NCBI RefSeq assembly: GCF_003999975.1 | Contig: NZ_RJAC01000009.1 | Span: 186,001 to 250,000, forward strand | Length of the DNA: 64,000 nt | Direction of reading: 5' to 3' | From: Actinoplanes solisilvae | Lineage (GTDB): Bacteria; Actinomycetota; Actinomycetes; Mycobacteriales; Micromonosporaceae | Part shown: positions 32,401 to 40,641 of the stretch, piece after piece | Position numbering within the stretch: position 1 is the first letter of the stretch | Layout of the letters: every line of letters starts with the position of its first letter | The notes under the pieces: generated by a model | Told to the model about the DNA's origin: nothing | Databases searched by the model: none | The model's input: the letters and a program-made list of their open reading frames with translations, nothing else | Program-made: the position numbers and the translations under genes

Positions 32401-33413
32401 GTGCGGGCACGCAGCTCGTCGACCGGCCCCATGATCAGGGTCAGCGGGGTGCGGAACTCGTGGCTGATGTTGGAGAAGAACGCGGTCTTGGCCCGGTCGA
32501 GCTCGGCCAGCTCCTCGGCCCGCCGCTGCTGGGCCTCGTAGCTGCGGGCGCTCGCGATGCCGGCGGCCAGGTGCCCGGCGACCAGCTCGACAAAGCCGCG
32601 ATAGTTGTCGTCGAGGGCGCGGAAGCGGTTGAGACCGGCGACCAGGAACCCGTACGGCGCGGCGCCCTGTTGTCGGAGCGGCACGATCAGGGCCTGGTCA
32701 GCGGCCTCCGCCTGCACCTCGACGAGCCCGTCGGCGGGCCATCCCGAGGTGCGATCGGGTGCGGCACCGGTCGACTCGGCCAGGCGTACGCCCTCGTCGG
32801 TGAACAGGTAGGTCAGTGTGAACGGCAGGTCGTGCGGGTTGCGGCCGAGCTGGGACCCGGCGAAGGCCAGCGCCTGCTGCTCGGTGCGCACGGCGCTGGG
32901 GTCGGAGCCCAGGTCACGCAGCGTGGCCATGCGCCGCTCGCCGATGACCCGTTCGGTGTCCTCGCTGACCACGCAGAGCATGCCGACGCGAGTGCCGTCG
33001 TCGTCGCGCAGCGGGCTGTAGGAGAAGGTGTGGTAGGTCTCCTCGGAGTAGCCGGAGCGCTCGAGGAAGAGCAGCAGTCCGGCGTCCCAGGTGGCCTGGC
33101 CGGTGGTGAGCACGGTCTCGATGCGCGGGCCGATGTCGCCCCAGATCTCGGCCCAGACCTCGTTGGCCGGGCGGCCCAGCGCCCACGGATATTTGCGGCC
33201 CAGGGTGTCGCGCCGGTAGGCGGCGTTGCAGAAGAAGGTGAGCTGCGGTCCCCAGGCCATCCACATCGGGAACCGGGACGACAGCAGGATGCTGACTGCC
33301 GTGCGCAGACTCTGCGGCCACTCGTCGGGCGGACCGAGCGGAGTGTTGGCCCAATTGACCGTGGTGAGGTCACGGCCGACGTCCCCGCCCCCGGCGAACA
33401 CGTCCTGACTCAT
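29445..33413 (-). CDS. Hybrid histidine kinase / SpoIIE phosphatase / RsbW-like kinase
   Basis: 1322 residues, cytosolic. Order: PAS-like sensor (about 25-150), GAF-like (175-290), HisKA with SNISHEF (His318), HATPase_c with N-box near 432 and DTGVG 463-467, receiver domain with phosphoacceptor Asp626 (SDVMMP) and Lys678, PAS (705-820), GAF (830-955), PP2C-like SpoIIE domain (990-1195; GGDWYD, VGDCVGHG, YTDGLVE, YDDDVAML). It ends with a C-terminal GHKL domain of RsbW type (1205-1320; EACANAIEHGH). It links a two-component input to a partner switch in one chain. The STAS partner is coupled downstream. Confidence 0.9.
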   Translation of the reverse strand: MSQDVFAGGGDVGRDLTTVNWANTPLGPPDEWPQSLRTAVSILLSSRFPMWMAWGPQLTFFCNAAYRRDTLGRKYPWALGRPANEVWAEIWGDIGPRIETVLTTGQATWDAGLLLFLERSGYSEETYHTFSYSPLRDDDGTRVGMLCVVSEDTERVIGERRMATLRDLGSDPSAVRTEQQALAFAGSQLGRNPHDLPFTLTYLFTDEGVRLAESTGAAPDRTSGWPADGLVEVQAEAADQALIVPLRQQGAAPYGFLVAGLNRFRALDDNYRGFVELVAGHLAAGIASARSYEAQQRRAEELAELDRAKTAFFSNISHEFRTPLTLIMGPVDELRARTDITDDSVRAELDVIHRNGLRLGKLVNALLDFSRIEAGRMQAQFEPVDLANATAELASVFRSAIERAGLRFEVDCPPLAAPVHVDRGMWEKIILNLLSNALKFTFTGGVRISVRPDGDAAQVTVSDTGVGVAADEMPRLFERFHRIENAKSRSNEGSGIGLALVKELVELHGGTVTAASTPGEGTTFTIRVPFGDGHLPESAASSGSIETAAAPYVEEALRWLPAPVSKAVNEPSGSPAKVLVADDNADMRDYLTRLLRSAGHHVQALPDGQAALEAARANTPDLIVSDVMMPRLDGLELVAALRADPRTAGTPVLLLSARAGQESSIEGLEAGADDYLVKPFSSAELLARVRANVELARLRNHHARWRTALVDSLQEAFFVSDADGTIIEINSTFTDILGYGPEGLPYHPTHPWWPDRDTDPEGFQLVAEAFAMLVGQDRGTYTIPVRHRDGHRLWAAASFNQVEDPDTGRRVVVGTFRDVTAEHYAVQRDSALATLSVRLSQAETLPGALLGVLPTLGELWQANQVYAVVFNGSGSPTLFTTDPQARWEGLPAERRAALTALRDRPLLTPVGAGVALEHPDGTLVLMLELSERRPFTEQDRTLLALLAGHLGQGLQRIHQIDQQRETALALQRAILGPAQLPAGFAVRYSPATRPLKVGGDWYDTVTLTGGRIGIVVGDCVGHGLQAATVMGQLRSACRALLLQNTDPAQTLSALDRFAAQLPGAMCATVFCGVLDPATGELTYASAGHPPAVVSHADGSIDLLDGGRSRPLGVRAAAERPEAQYTVPGRATLLLYTDGLVERRRQPMTTGIERVAAAVQQGRSAALEELATDVMESMAPAGGYDDDVAMLLYRHPGPLELDFPAEATRLAPLRTSLRTWLARCGVDPTTTQNVLVAVGEACANAIEHGHRQLPGGLIRLRAAATAHDLHMTITDSGIWKTPQPAANPHRGRGFTLMRALMSEVTVTTGAAGTIVGLQARIPR

Positions 33414-33529
33414 TGCGCGAGCTCTCCCCGTCCTCGACCGCCTCGGCGCTTCGTAGGATACGCAACCGTCGCCGCCCCGCCGTCCTCCGCGCGGGTGGCG
33501 TTATACCCAGTTCGTGACCTTGAAACCCG

Positions 33530-34699
33530 TCACATGAAGTTTCGGGTGTGCAGCGCCGAGATCGCGGTCGCCTCGTCGGGCGGGAAGCCGATGAACTCGA
33601 GGCGGCGTTGCCGGCCCTCGTCCATCGCCGCCTGCAGACGCTGCACCTCCTGCCAGCCCCGGGCGACCGCGGCCGGGGTCCACGACCCGGCGGCCAGCAC
33701 GACCAGCGAGTCGAAGACCTCACGGTTGAGGCCGGCCGTGTCGGCCAGCACCGAGTGACGGCGCTCGACGGCGGCGCGCAGCCGGATCAGGTGGGCGGGG
33801 TCGCTGCGCACGACGTGGGCGGTGTGCGCGACCCCGAAGGCGACGTGCCGGGCCTCGTCGCGGCCGGCCAGCCGGGTGACGTCGGCGGTGGCCCGGTCGG
33901 GGGCGTGGCGCTGGATGAAGCGCAGCAGGTCGAGGAAGCTGCCCTCGCCGAGCACGGAGAGCAGGAACGAGGCGAGGGTGAAATCGGGCTCGTCGAGCAG
34001 GCTCTGCAGCGACGACCGGCCTCCCGCGCCCGACACGCCCAGCACGTCGCGGTGCAGCAGCGCCCGCCGGGTGAAGATCTCCACGTGCCGGGCCTCGTCG
34101 GCGGCCTGCGCGGCCAGCAGCTGCATGACCTCGCGGTAGTGCGGGTGCAGCCGGGCCAGCATTCTGGCCGGGATCATCAGCGCGGCCTGCTCGTTCTCGA
34201 CCAGATAGGTCATGATCTGCACGACCGCGGTCTCGATGTCCTGCGGTACGACGTGCGGCCCGGCCCAGTCGACGGCGGTGGCCGGATTCCACTGGCTGGC
34301 GTTCGCCTGGGCGTAGAGCTGCGGGGCGATGTCGGCCCACACGTGGTCGCGCTCGGCCCAGTCGACATCCAGCGGCGGCCCGCCCGGCTCGATCAGCGCG
34401 CCCCGGGCGGCCAGGCCCCACTGGAGTTTCGCGTGTTCGGCGACCGTGGCGGCGGCTTCTCCGGCGCGTTCGGCGTGGGCCCAGCGTTCGGCGTCGGCCG
34501 GGCCCTTCACCACGGTCAGCTCGCGTCGGTAGAGGTGTCCCTCGGCGCGGCACCAGGCGGCCAGGTGGATTTCGAGCGCCGGGTGGTGGCCGCTCACGGT
34601 CAGGCTCTCGCCGGGGCGCAGCGTGCTCAGCGCCCGGTCGATCAGCAGGTGACCGCCGTTGTCGAGTCCCAGGCCGTCAAGGTCGATAACCGGCGGCAT
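33530..34699 (-). CDS. Fusion of TusA-like domain with a double DEXXH ferritin-like diiron domain
   Basis: 389 residues from ATG 34699 (GTG 34708 possible); overlaps the upstream gene by about 23 bp. The first ~70 residues (HLLIDRALSTLRPGESLTVSGHHPALEIHLAAWCRAEGH) look like a TusA/SirA fold, but the CPXP cysteine motif is absent. The rest is helical with two EX~30DEARH elements (ENEQAAL...ADEARHVEIF and LGEGSF...RDEARHVAFG). That is the ligand pattern of diiron oxygenases/ferritin-like proteins such as AurF. An oxygen-activating diiron enzyme is expected; substrate unknown. Third gene of an operon. Confidence 0.7.
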   Translation of the reverse strand: MPPVIDLDGLGLDNGGHLLIDRALSTLRPGESLTVSGHHPALEIHLAAWCRAEGHLYRRELTVVKGPADAERWAHAERAGEAAATVAEHAKLQWGLAARGALIEPGGPPLDVDWAERDHVWADIAPQLYAQANASQWNPATAVDWAGPHVVPQDIETAVVQIMTYLVENEQAALMIPARMLARLHPHYREVMQLLAAQAADEARHVEIFTRRALLHRDVLGVSGAGGRSSLQSLLDEPDFTLASFLLSVLGEGSFLDLLRFIQRHAPDRATADVTRLAGRDEARHVAFGVAHTAHVVRSDPAHLIRLRAAVERRHSVLADTAGLNREVFDSLVVLAAGSWTPAAVARGWQEVQRLQAAMDEGRQRRLEFIGFPPDEATAISALHTRNFM

Positions 34700-35495
34700 T
34701 GAGCGCACCGTCCTGTGTATAGAAATCCGTCGCGGCCAGGCCCTCGTAGTGGTCGGTGCGGCCGGGCAGCCACTGCTTCAGGCCTTCCAGGTCGAGCAGG
34801 GGGCGGGCCTGGTCGTCGGCGTACGACATGCTGAGCAGCAGTTGTACGAATTCCGAAGCGTTGACGCCCGGCCCGGCGGTGAGGTTGCAGTGGTCGTACG
34901 GCGCGGTCTGGCCGATGACGCGCACCGAGCCGGACGGCAACACGCCCTCGCGGCCGAAGAGCAGCAGGTTCCCGTCGATCACGGTGGCCGCGTCGACCTC
35001 GCCGGCCCGCAACGCCTTGGCCGCGTCACGTTCGCCACCGATGTGGTCGCCGTGCAGACCGACCCCCACGTCGTGGCGCCGGACCTTGACGTCGCGCTCG
35101 GCCAGCAGGGCCAGGGGAAGCAGGGTGGACTGGGGAGAGTCGATCGCGCCGGTGGCCACCGTGCGGCCGCGCAGGTCGTCGAGGGTGTGCAGGTCGGAGT
35201 CGGCCCGCACGACGACCACCGAGGTCAGGTCGCGGTCGGTGTCGCGCATGGCGACCGCGCGCACGTCGAGCCCGCGCCGCCGGGCCAGCCGCCCGGCCCT
35301 GATCCAGGCCAGCGGCGAGTTCCAGGCCAGGTCGATCGCGCCGTCGACCAGCGCCTCGACCTGGCGTTCGTACTGCGAGTAGAGCACGAAGTCGAAGTCG
35401 ACCCCGCGCTCGCGGAACCAGGCCCGGAAGCCGCTCCAGATGGTGACGACCTTGGGGTCGTAGGCGACCGCGCCGAGGATCAGCTCGCGGCTCAC
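34677..35495 (-). CDS. PhnD/SsuA-like periplasmic-binding fold protein without signal peptide
   Basis: 272 residues from a GTG overlapping the flavoprotein stop (GTGA). RELILGAVAYDPKVVTIWSGFRAWFRERGVDFDFVLYSQYERQVEALVDGAIDLAWNSPLAWIRA is the N-lobe pattern of phosphonate/sulfonate-type binding proteins, and LDDLRGRTVATGAIDSPQSTLLPLALL the second lobe. It begins directly with the fold: no signal peptide, no lipobox, and no permease or ATPase nearby. It is thus probably a cytosolic ligand-binding or enzymatic relative. Likely works with the adjacent flavoprotein and diiron protein. Confidence 0.72.
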   Translation of the reverse strand: MSRELILGAVAYDPKVVTIWSGFRAWFRERGVDFDFVLYSQYERQVEALVDGAIDLAWNSPLAWIRAGRLARRRGLDVRAVAMRDTDRDLTSVVVVRADSDLHTLDDLRGRTVATGAIDSPQSTLLPLALLAERDVKVRRHDVGVGLHGDHIGGERDAAKALRAGEVDAATVIDGNLLLFGREGVLPSGSVRVIGQTAPYDHCNLTAGPGVNASEFVQLLLSMSYADDQARPLLDLEGLKQWLPGRTDHYEGLAATDFYTQDGALNAAGYRP

Positions 35496-36607
35496 AGCAG
35501 CGGCTGCCCGGTCAGTGCCCGGCCGACGAAGTCGTGCAGCGCGGCGGTGGTCGGGGCCATCACGCGGGCGGCCCGCGAGTCGCGGAAGCGGCGCTCGATG
35601 CCCAGCTCTTTGCGGAACGCGGACCCGCCGCAGGTGAGCATCGCGAGGTCGGCGGTGGCGGCGGCGCTCTCGTCGGCGGCCGCCTTGACCTCGAGCACCA
35701 GCAGCTGCGCCTCGGGCCGGCCCTGCTCGATCGCGGTCAGTGCGGCGTCGACCAGCGCGGCTGTGCGGTCGGTGTCGATGCGCATGCGGGCGACGGCGGC
35801 CCGCGGCTCGGGCTGCTCGGCCAGGGACTTGCCGAGGTGCTCGAGCTGGGTGCGGCCGACGTGGGCGACGGTCTCGGCGGTCACCGCCTCCATGAGGCCG
35901 ATGCTGGCCGAGGCGTTGAGCAGCAGGAACGTGGGCAGGACGGCGGCCAGCGCCAGGTCGAGGCCGGCGCCGTCGTCGCCGAGCATCGCGTCCTGGCTGA
36001 CGCGCACCCCCTCGGCCGTCATCGGGGTCGAGTTGTTGCCACGCAGGCCGAGGCCGTCGAACCTGCCAGCGACGTTGAGGCCGTCGGCGGCGGCGCGGAC
36101 GAACCACAGCGTCATCGGGCCGTCGCCGTTCACCGGGCGGCTCGACCAGATCAGGCTGTCGACCTCACCGGCCGAGGTGACCCAGCTCTTGCGGGCGTCG
36201 AGAACGACCTCGTCGCCGTCGGCGGTGGCCGAGCTCATCGGGGCCCAGAAGTGGCTGCGCGAGCCGGCCTCGGAGAACGCGAGGGTGCTCAGGTGGCGCC
36301 CGTCGGCGATCTGGCGCAGCTCGGCTGCGCGGCCGGCGGCGGCCAGCGCGGCGACGGCGCTGTAGTGCATCATCACGACCATCGCGGTCGACCCGCAGGC
36401 GGTGGAGAGGGCGCGCACCACGGCGGCCGCGTCGCGCAGGCTTCCGCCGCCGCCCCCGAACTCGGCCGGCACGGTCAGGGCGAGCACGCCGGCGTCGGCG
36501 AGCGCGTCGACCGCCTTACGGGGGAAGGACGCCGACCGGTCGATCTCGGCCGCATCAGGCGCCACGATCTCATCGACGATCCGGGTCACGTCGTCATTGA
36601 CTGCCAC
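35492..36607 (-). CDS. Acyl-CoA dehydrogenase-fold flavoprotein
   Basis: 371 residues, GTG start. Standard blocks: AGVLALTVPAEFGGGGGSLRDAAAVVRALSTACGSTAMVVMMHY, LSTLAFSEAGSRSHFWAP and a C-terminal helical domain ending CGGSAFRKELGIERRFRDSRAARVMAPTTAALHDFVGRALTG. The usual Glu base position cannot be assigned with confidence. The family includes dehydrogenases and flavin-dependent monooxygenases such as DszC, and no beta-oxidation genes are near. First gene of a tightly overlapping trio with a binding-protein-fold and a diiron protein, which favours an oxygenase-like role. Confidence 0.8.
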   Translation of the reverse strand: MAVNDDVTRIVDEIVAPDAAEIDRSASFPRKAVDALADAGVLALTVPAEFGGGGGSLRDAAAVVRALSTACGSTAMVVMMHYSAVAALAAAGRAAELRQIADGRHLSTLAFSEAGSRSHFWAPMSSATADGDEVVLDARKSWVTSAGEVDSLIWSSRPVNGDGPMTLWFVRAAADGLNVAGRFDGLGLRGNNSTPMTAEGVRVSQDAMLGDDGAGLDLALAAVLPTFLLLNASASIGLMEAVTAETVAHVGRTQLEHLGKSLAEQPEPRAAVARMRIDTDRTAALVDAALTAIEQGRPEAQLLVLEVKAAADESAAATADLAMLTCGGSAFRKELGIERRFRDSRAARVMAPTTAALHDFVGRALTGQPLL

Positions 36608-36700
36608 AAGATCACGCTCCGCTCATCCGACTGGAACTGATCGTAGTCAAGATCGACCCTCGGGGCTCGGCCGGCCGGCAAAGATAACCTGTTGCCCCGG

Positions 36701-37579
36701 TCACGTGCCTCTCAGCCACGCCATGACGCGGTCGAGGACCCAGGCATCGACCGGGCGGGTGAGCTGGCGCCGGTAGCGCCAAAGGGACGGCGGGCCGGGG
36801 TCGCGACGCAGGACATGGGTGAGGTCGTCGGGCGTCTCACCCTCGAACGGGCCGGCCACCAGGGCGCCGATGCGGGCCACGTCGCCGGGGTCGACCTGCA
36901 GGTCCTTGGCACCGGTGATGGCCAGGAGCGGGCGGTCGATGGCGGCCAGGCCGGGGCGGGGGTCGTGGGCCATGTATTCGCACAGCCAGCGGTCGGTCAG
37001 GCGCGAGGCCGGCATGCGGTCGTGGCGCACGGTGGTGGACCGGCGGGCCCGCTCCCGTTCGCGCGCCTGACGCCGGACCAGGATCGTCCCGATCAGCCGG
37101 GGCAGGGTGGCCGCGATGCGGTCGCTCTGCCAGGCCATGACCTCGTCGCCGGGCCGGGCGGCCCCGGCCAGCAATACGTAGCCGGCGAGCCCTCTGAGGG
37201 TGGTCGCCACCACGGCCCCGGTCGAGTGGCCGACGACGAAGACCCGATCCGGGTCGACCGCGGGGTGCGCTCGCAGGGCGGCCAGGGCGTCGGCGGCGTC
37301 GCGGCACTCGTCGTGGAAGCCGGCGCTGAGGTAGTCGCCGCCGGAGGTGCCCACGCCGCGCTTGTCGTAGCGCAGCAGGGCGAAGCCGTGGCCCGCCAGC
37401 GCCGCCGCGAGCTGCGGGCCAAGGCCCAGCGACATGCCGGGCATGGCGGAGTCGCGGTCGAGCGGGCCGGAACCGTTGAGCAGCAGCACTCCCGGGTGGC
37501 GGCCATCGGCGGCGGGCCGGGTCAGCACGCCGGACAGACGCGCCCCGGCGGCTGGGATCTCAACGCTCTGCTCGTGCAA
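36701..37579 (-). CDS. Alpha/beta hydrolase
   Basis: 292 residues. PGVLLLNGSGPLDRDSAMPG is the oxyanion-hole region, VFVVGHSTGAVVAT holds the nucleophile (GHSTG), then AITGAKDLQVDP (acid) and LTHVLRRDPG (His). The layout resembles YqjL/BAAT-type or dienelactone-like hydrolases of the serine-aminopeptidase group. No signal peptide. Substrate not deducible. It lies downstream of a membrane protein gene by 46 bp on the same strand. Confidence 0.85.
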   Translation of the reverse strand: MHEQSVEIPAAGARLSGVLTRPAADGRHPGVLLLNGSGPLDRDSAMPGMSLGLGPQLAAALAGHGFALLRYDKRGVGTSGGDYLSAGFHDECRDAADALAALRAHPAVDPDRVFVVGHSTGAVVATTLRGLAGYVLLAGAARPGDEVMAWQSDRIAATLPRLIGTILVRRQARERERARRSTTVRHDRMPASRLTDRWLCEYMAHDPRPGLAAIDRPLLAITGAKDLQVDPGDVARIGALVAGPFEGETPDDLTHVLRRDPGPPSLWRYRRQLTRPVDAWVLDRVMAWLRGT

Positions 37580-37625
37580 CGTCAGGCCCTTCGCTCGCGG
37601 TCCTTGCCCGCAACCCTAGAGCGTC

Positions 37626-38405
37626 CTAGTTGAACGGTGGCCGGTTCACGCCGAAGATAGAGTGGATCTTCGATGCTCCGACCTCGGTGCGGGCGACGAT
37701 CACGGCGACCGTGGCCAGGACCGTCGTGACGCCGGCCATGCCCCAGAAGAGCTGGTGGGCCGGGTCGAGCATCGCGAACATGCCGAACAGGCCCAGGGCC
37801 AGCGCGCTCACCGCCGCCGTCATCTGCAGGTCGCGCAACAGTTCGTGCAGGATGCGGTGGGCGTCGCGGGCCTCGCCGAAGTGCGACGGCGGCGACCACT
37901 TCTCGGTGATCCACAGGCCGATCAGGGTGCCGGTCCAGAAGGCGGCCAGCCACAGGTTCCAGGCGCGGGCGTTGCCGAGGAAGAACGCGGGCGGGATCTC
38001 CAGACCGGCGATCGCGAACGGCAGGAACGAGTCCAGGAACGACGGCGCCCACCGCAGCAGCACGCTCATCGCCAGGTACCAGTAGAAGACGCACACGAAG
38101 ATCAGCAGCAGGGCGATGCTCTGGGCATAGACCAGCAGGCCGGGCTTGGCGAACGTGTTCTGGGCGAGCAGGGCCAGCGCCACGCCCTGGATGATGCTGA
38201 CGATCGTGATGAAGCCGTTGGGCGATACCTCCAGCGAGCGCCGGATCAGCACCTCGTGGTTCAGCGCCTGGATCGCGTCCCCCCGGACGGGCACGAGGTT
38301 CTCCGGGGCGTCGTACGAGGTGTCGTAGAAGGAGTGGCGCGGCGAGGTCGGGCGCCGCCGCCGCGATCTGAGGTCGGGTAGTTCCGCTGCCACGCCGAAC
38401 ATCAT
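37626..38405 (-). CDS. Integral membrane protein of unknown function
   Basis: About 259 residues from the ATG ATG pair at 38405/38402; a TTG further upstream would add an unlikely basic leader. After a polar N-terminus (YDTSYDAPENLVPVRGDAIQALNHEVLIRRSLEVSPNGF) there are about six hydrophobic stretches. These include ITIVSIIQGVALALLAQN, ALLLIFVCVFYWYLAMSV, LWLAAFWTGTLIGLWI and MTAAVSALALGLFGMFA. No family recognised. Possibly cotranscribed with the alpha/beta hydrolase. Confidence 0.65.
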   Translation of the reverse strand: MMFGVAAELPDLRSRRRRPTSPRHSFYDTSYDAPENLVPVRGDAIQALNHEVLIRRSLEVSPNGFITIVSIIQGVALALLAQNTFAKPGLLVYAQSIALLLIFVCVFYWYLAMSVLLRWAPSFLDSFLPFAIAGLEIPPAFFLGNARAWNLWLAAFWTGTLIGLWITEKWSPPSHFGEARDAHRILHELLRDLQMTAAVSALALGLFGMFAMLDPAHQLFWGMAGVTTVLATVAVIVARTEVGASKIHSIFGVNRPPFN

Positions 38406-38768
38406 GGCCAGCCCGTCAAGACCCGGCCCAAGTCGGCACGTACGGCGTTTTCGCAGCTCAACGCCGTTGCCGGAGTCGATCTCCAACGTGGTTGACCTGT
38501 CCGGTCAGGCCGCCCGCCAATGGGGCCGATCCTGGCGATAACGGAACGTGAGGACAGCTTTGCGTGCCGCCCTGGTCACGACGTGTCCCTCGATCACGCT
38601 GAGTACACAACAGAGAGGCTAAGCCTTCTTGCGTACGCCTTGACGCGCAAAAGGGCATAAGCGGCACCGGTTTGGACGGCCGTCGCATGGCGGTGCCCGG
38701 TCGGCCGGTTCCGCCTCGCCATAGACGAATTTAGGTTGCTGGATATCAACTTCTGAGAGGAGCACGAC
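38406..38768. other. 363-bp divergent intergenic region
   Basis: No convincing gene. It must hold promoters for the membrane protein (minus) and the M28 peptidase (plus). TTGACG near 38640 is a possible -35, but no good -10 is placed. Composition is less GC-rich than flanking genes. Confidence 0.4.
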
Positions 38769-40373
38769 GTGGTGTCTCGCTCTACGCGGAGACGTCTGGG
38801 GGCTGTCGCCCTCGTGGCGGTGCTGCTGGGCACCTTCGCCGTTGCCCAGCCCGCACAGGCGCACGGCAACAGCAACAACAGCACCAAGAACCTGGTCAAG
38901 TCCGTCACGCTCGCCGGCGTGCTGCGCCACCTGGTCGCCTTCCAGGCGATCGCGAAGCTCAGCGGCGGCACCCGGGCCTCGGGCACGCCCGGCTACGGAC
39001 GCAGCGCCGACTACGTCTCGACCCTTATGCGGGCGGCCGGTTACAAGGTGACCCGCCAGCCGTTCGAGTTCAACTTCTGCCAGGAGGAGGGCTCGGCGTT
39101 CGCGCAGAACGCCCCCACTCCGGCCACGTACGTCGACCAGACCGACTACGACGTCATGGACTGCTCGGGCAGCGGGACCGCGACCGGCTCGGTCGTCCCG
39201 GTCGACCTGCAGCTCACGACCCCGAACACCAGCACCTCGGGCTGCGAGGCGGCTGACTTCGTCGGCGTGACCGGCAGCATCGCGCTCGTACAGCGGGGCT
39301 CGTGCCCGTTCGGCCAGAAGGCGGCCAACGCCGAGGCCGCGGGGGCGACCGGCGTCATCATCATGAACCAGGGTGACTCGGCCGCGCCGGACCGCAACGA
39401 CCTGTTCTTCGGCACGCTGGGCACGCCGGTCGGCATCCCCGCGATCGGCATCTCGTACGCCCAGGGTGTTGCCTTCGCGGGCACCGCGGGCCTGAACCTC
39501 ACGCTCACCACCGAGACAGTGGCCGACGTTCGCACGACCGAGAACGTCATCGCCGAGTCGAAGTGGGGCGACCCGAACGAGGTCGTCATGAGCGGCGCGC
39601 ACCTCGACTCGGTTCCCGAGGGCGCGGGCATCAACGACAACGGCACCGGCAGCGCCGGCATCCTCGAGGTCGCGCTGCAGGCCCGCAACCTCAAGTCGAA
39701 GAACAAGCTGCGCTTCGCGTGGTGGGGCGCCGAGGAGGCCAACCTGGTCGGCTCGACGTTCTATGTGAACAACCTGAGCGAGGCGGACCACGCGAACATC
39801 GCGCTCTACCTCAACTTCGACATGATCGGCTCGCCCAACTACACGTTCGGTGTGTACGACGGCGACAACTCGGACGGCACCGGCGCCGGACCCGGCCCGG
39901 ACGGCTCGGCGCAGATCGAGAAGGTCTTCGAGGGCTTCTTCGCCGCACGCCGGCAGGCCACCGCGCAGTCCGACTTCACCGGGCGCAGCGACTACGGCCC
40001 GTTCATCGCCACCGGCATCCCGGCCGGCGGCCTGTTCACCGGGGCCGAGGTCATCAAGACCCCGGAGGACGTGACGAAGTGGGGCGGCGTCGCGGGTCTG
40101 GCCTACGACCCGTGCTACCACCAGAAGTGCGACAGCCTGACGCCCGAACGCGACGGGGCCGACGCGGCCGTCTACAAGCAACTCCGCAAGGCGTACAAGC
40201 ACCAGCTGGTCGGCAACCTGAACACCTTCGCACTCGAGACCAACGCGGACGCCGTCGCGACCGCGGTGGGCACGTTCGCGCGGGACACGTCGTCGATCCC
40301 GCCGCGGGCCGCCGCGGTGGCGGCCCGTTCGGCCGGGGCGAGCCAGACGTCGCACGGCGACTGGCTCCGATAG
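38769..40373 (+). CDS. Secreted M28 family zinc aminopeptidase with PA domain
   Basis: 534 residues, GTG start after GAGAGGAGCACGAC. Signal peptide through QPAQAHG. The PA insert domain (about 130-250; GSIALVQRGSCPFGQKAANAEAAGATGVIIMNQGD) interrupts the peptidase. Zinc ligands and catalytic residues of M28 are visible: GAHLDSV (His, Asp), NDNGTGS (Asp), AEEANL (Glu-Glu), NFDMIGS (Asp) and CYHQKCD (His). It removes N-terminal residues from peptides outside the cell, like Streptomyces aminopeptidases. Long C-terminal tail after the catalytic domain. Confidence 0.92.
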   Translation: MVSRSTRRRLGAVALVAVLLGTFAVAQPAQAHGNSNNSTKNLVKSVTLAGVLRHLVAFQAIAKLSGGTRASGTPGYGRSADYVSTLMRAAGYKVTRQPFEFNFCQEEGSAFAQNAPTPATYVDQTDYDVMDCSGSGTATGSVVPVDLQLTTPNTSTSGCEAADFVGVTGSIALVQRGSCPFGQKAANAEAAGATGVIIMNQGDSAAPDRNDLFFGTLGTPVGIPAIGISYAQGVAFAGTAGLNLTLTTETVADVRTTENVIAESKWGDPNEVVMSGAHLDSVPEGAGINDNGTGSAGILEVALQARNLKSKNKLRFAWWGAEEANLVGSTFYVNNLSEADHANIALYLNFDMIGSPNYTFGVYDGDNSDGTGAGPGPDGSAQIEKVFEGFFAARRQATAQSDFTGRSDYGPFIATGIPAGGLFTGAEVIKTPEDVTKWGGVAGLAYDPCYHQKCDSLTPERDGADAAVYKQLRKAYKHQLVGNLNTFALETNADAVATAVGTFARDTSSIPPRAAAVAARSAGASQTSHGDWLR

Positions 40374-40525
40374 GAGGATCGCCGAGTGTAGGGCAGGGGG
40401 ACGAACGGCCGCCGATGATCTTGCGAAATCGGGCTGTTTCGCTGCGGCTGCGGGGCTTTCGTCAGATCGGATCGAGACGTTCGCCCTCTGCTCTGAATGT
40501 GCGGTTCGTACCAGAATTTGAGTAA

Positions 40526-40590
40526 GCCCCGGATGCCGGTGCCGCGCCCCTTCGGACGGGGGACAGGACCATCGGCCCAGCATCCGGGGC
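40526..40590. terminator. Compound hairpin between M28 peptidase and reductase genes
   Basis: Outer arms GCCCCGGATGC / GCATCCGGGGC (11 bp, perfect) enclose a second hairpin, GCGCCCC-TTCG-GACGGGGG region with a UUCG-type loop, plus a further GC-rich side arm. It lies about 150 bp past the M28 stop and 52 bp past the converging reductase stop. It is a terminator for one or both genes, though the branched shape could also be a small structured RNA. Confidence 0.6.
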
Positions 40591-40641
40591 GCCCCGGTTG
40601 AAGAGCGCATGACGCCCCGCGGGCCGACGCGAGCCGTCTGG

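Noticed and set aside
30129..33758. 1209-codon open frame on the plus strand opposite the giant kinase gene
   Set aside because: Shadow of high-GC coding: low-complexity Arg/Gly/Leu protein with no domain, entirely antisense to a gene with clear motifs.
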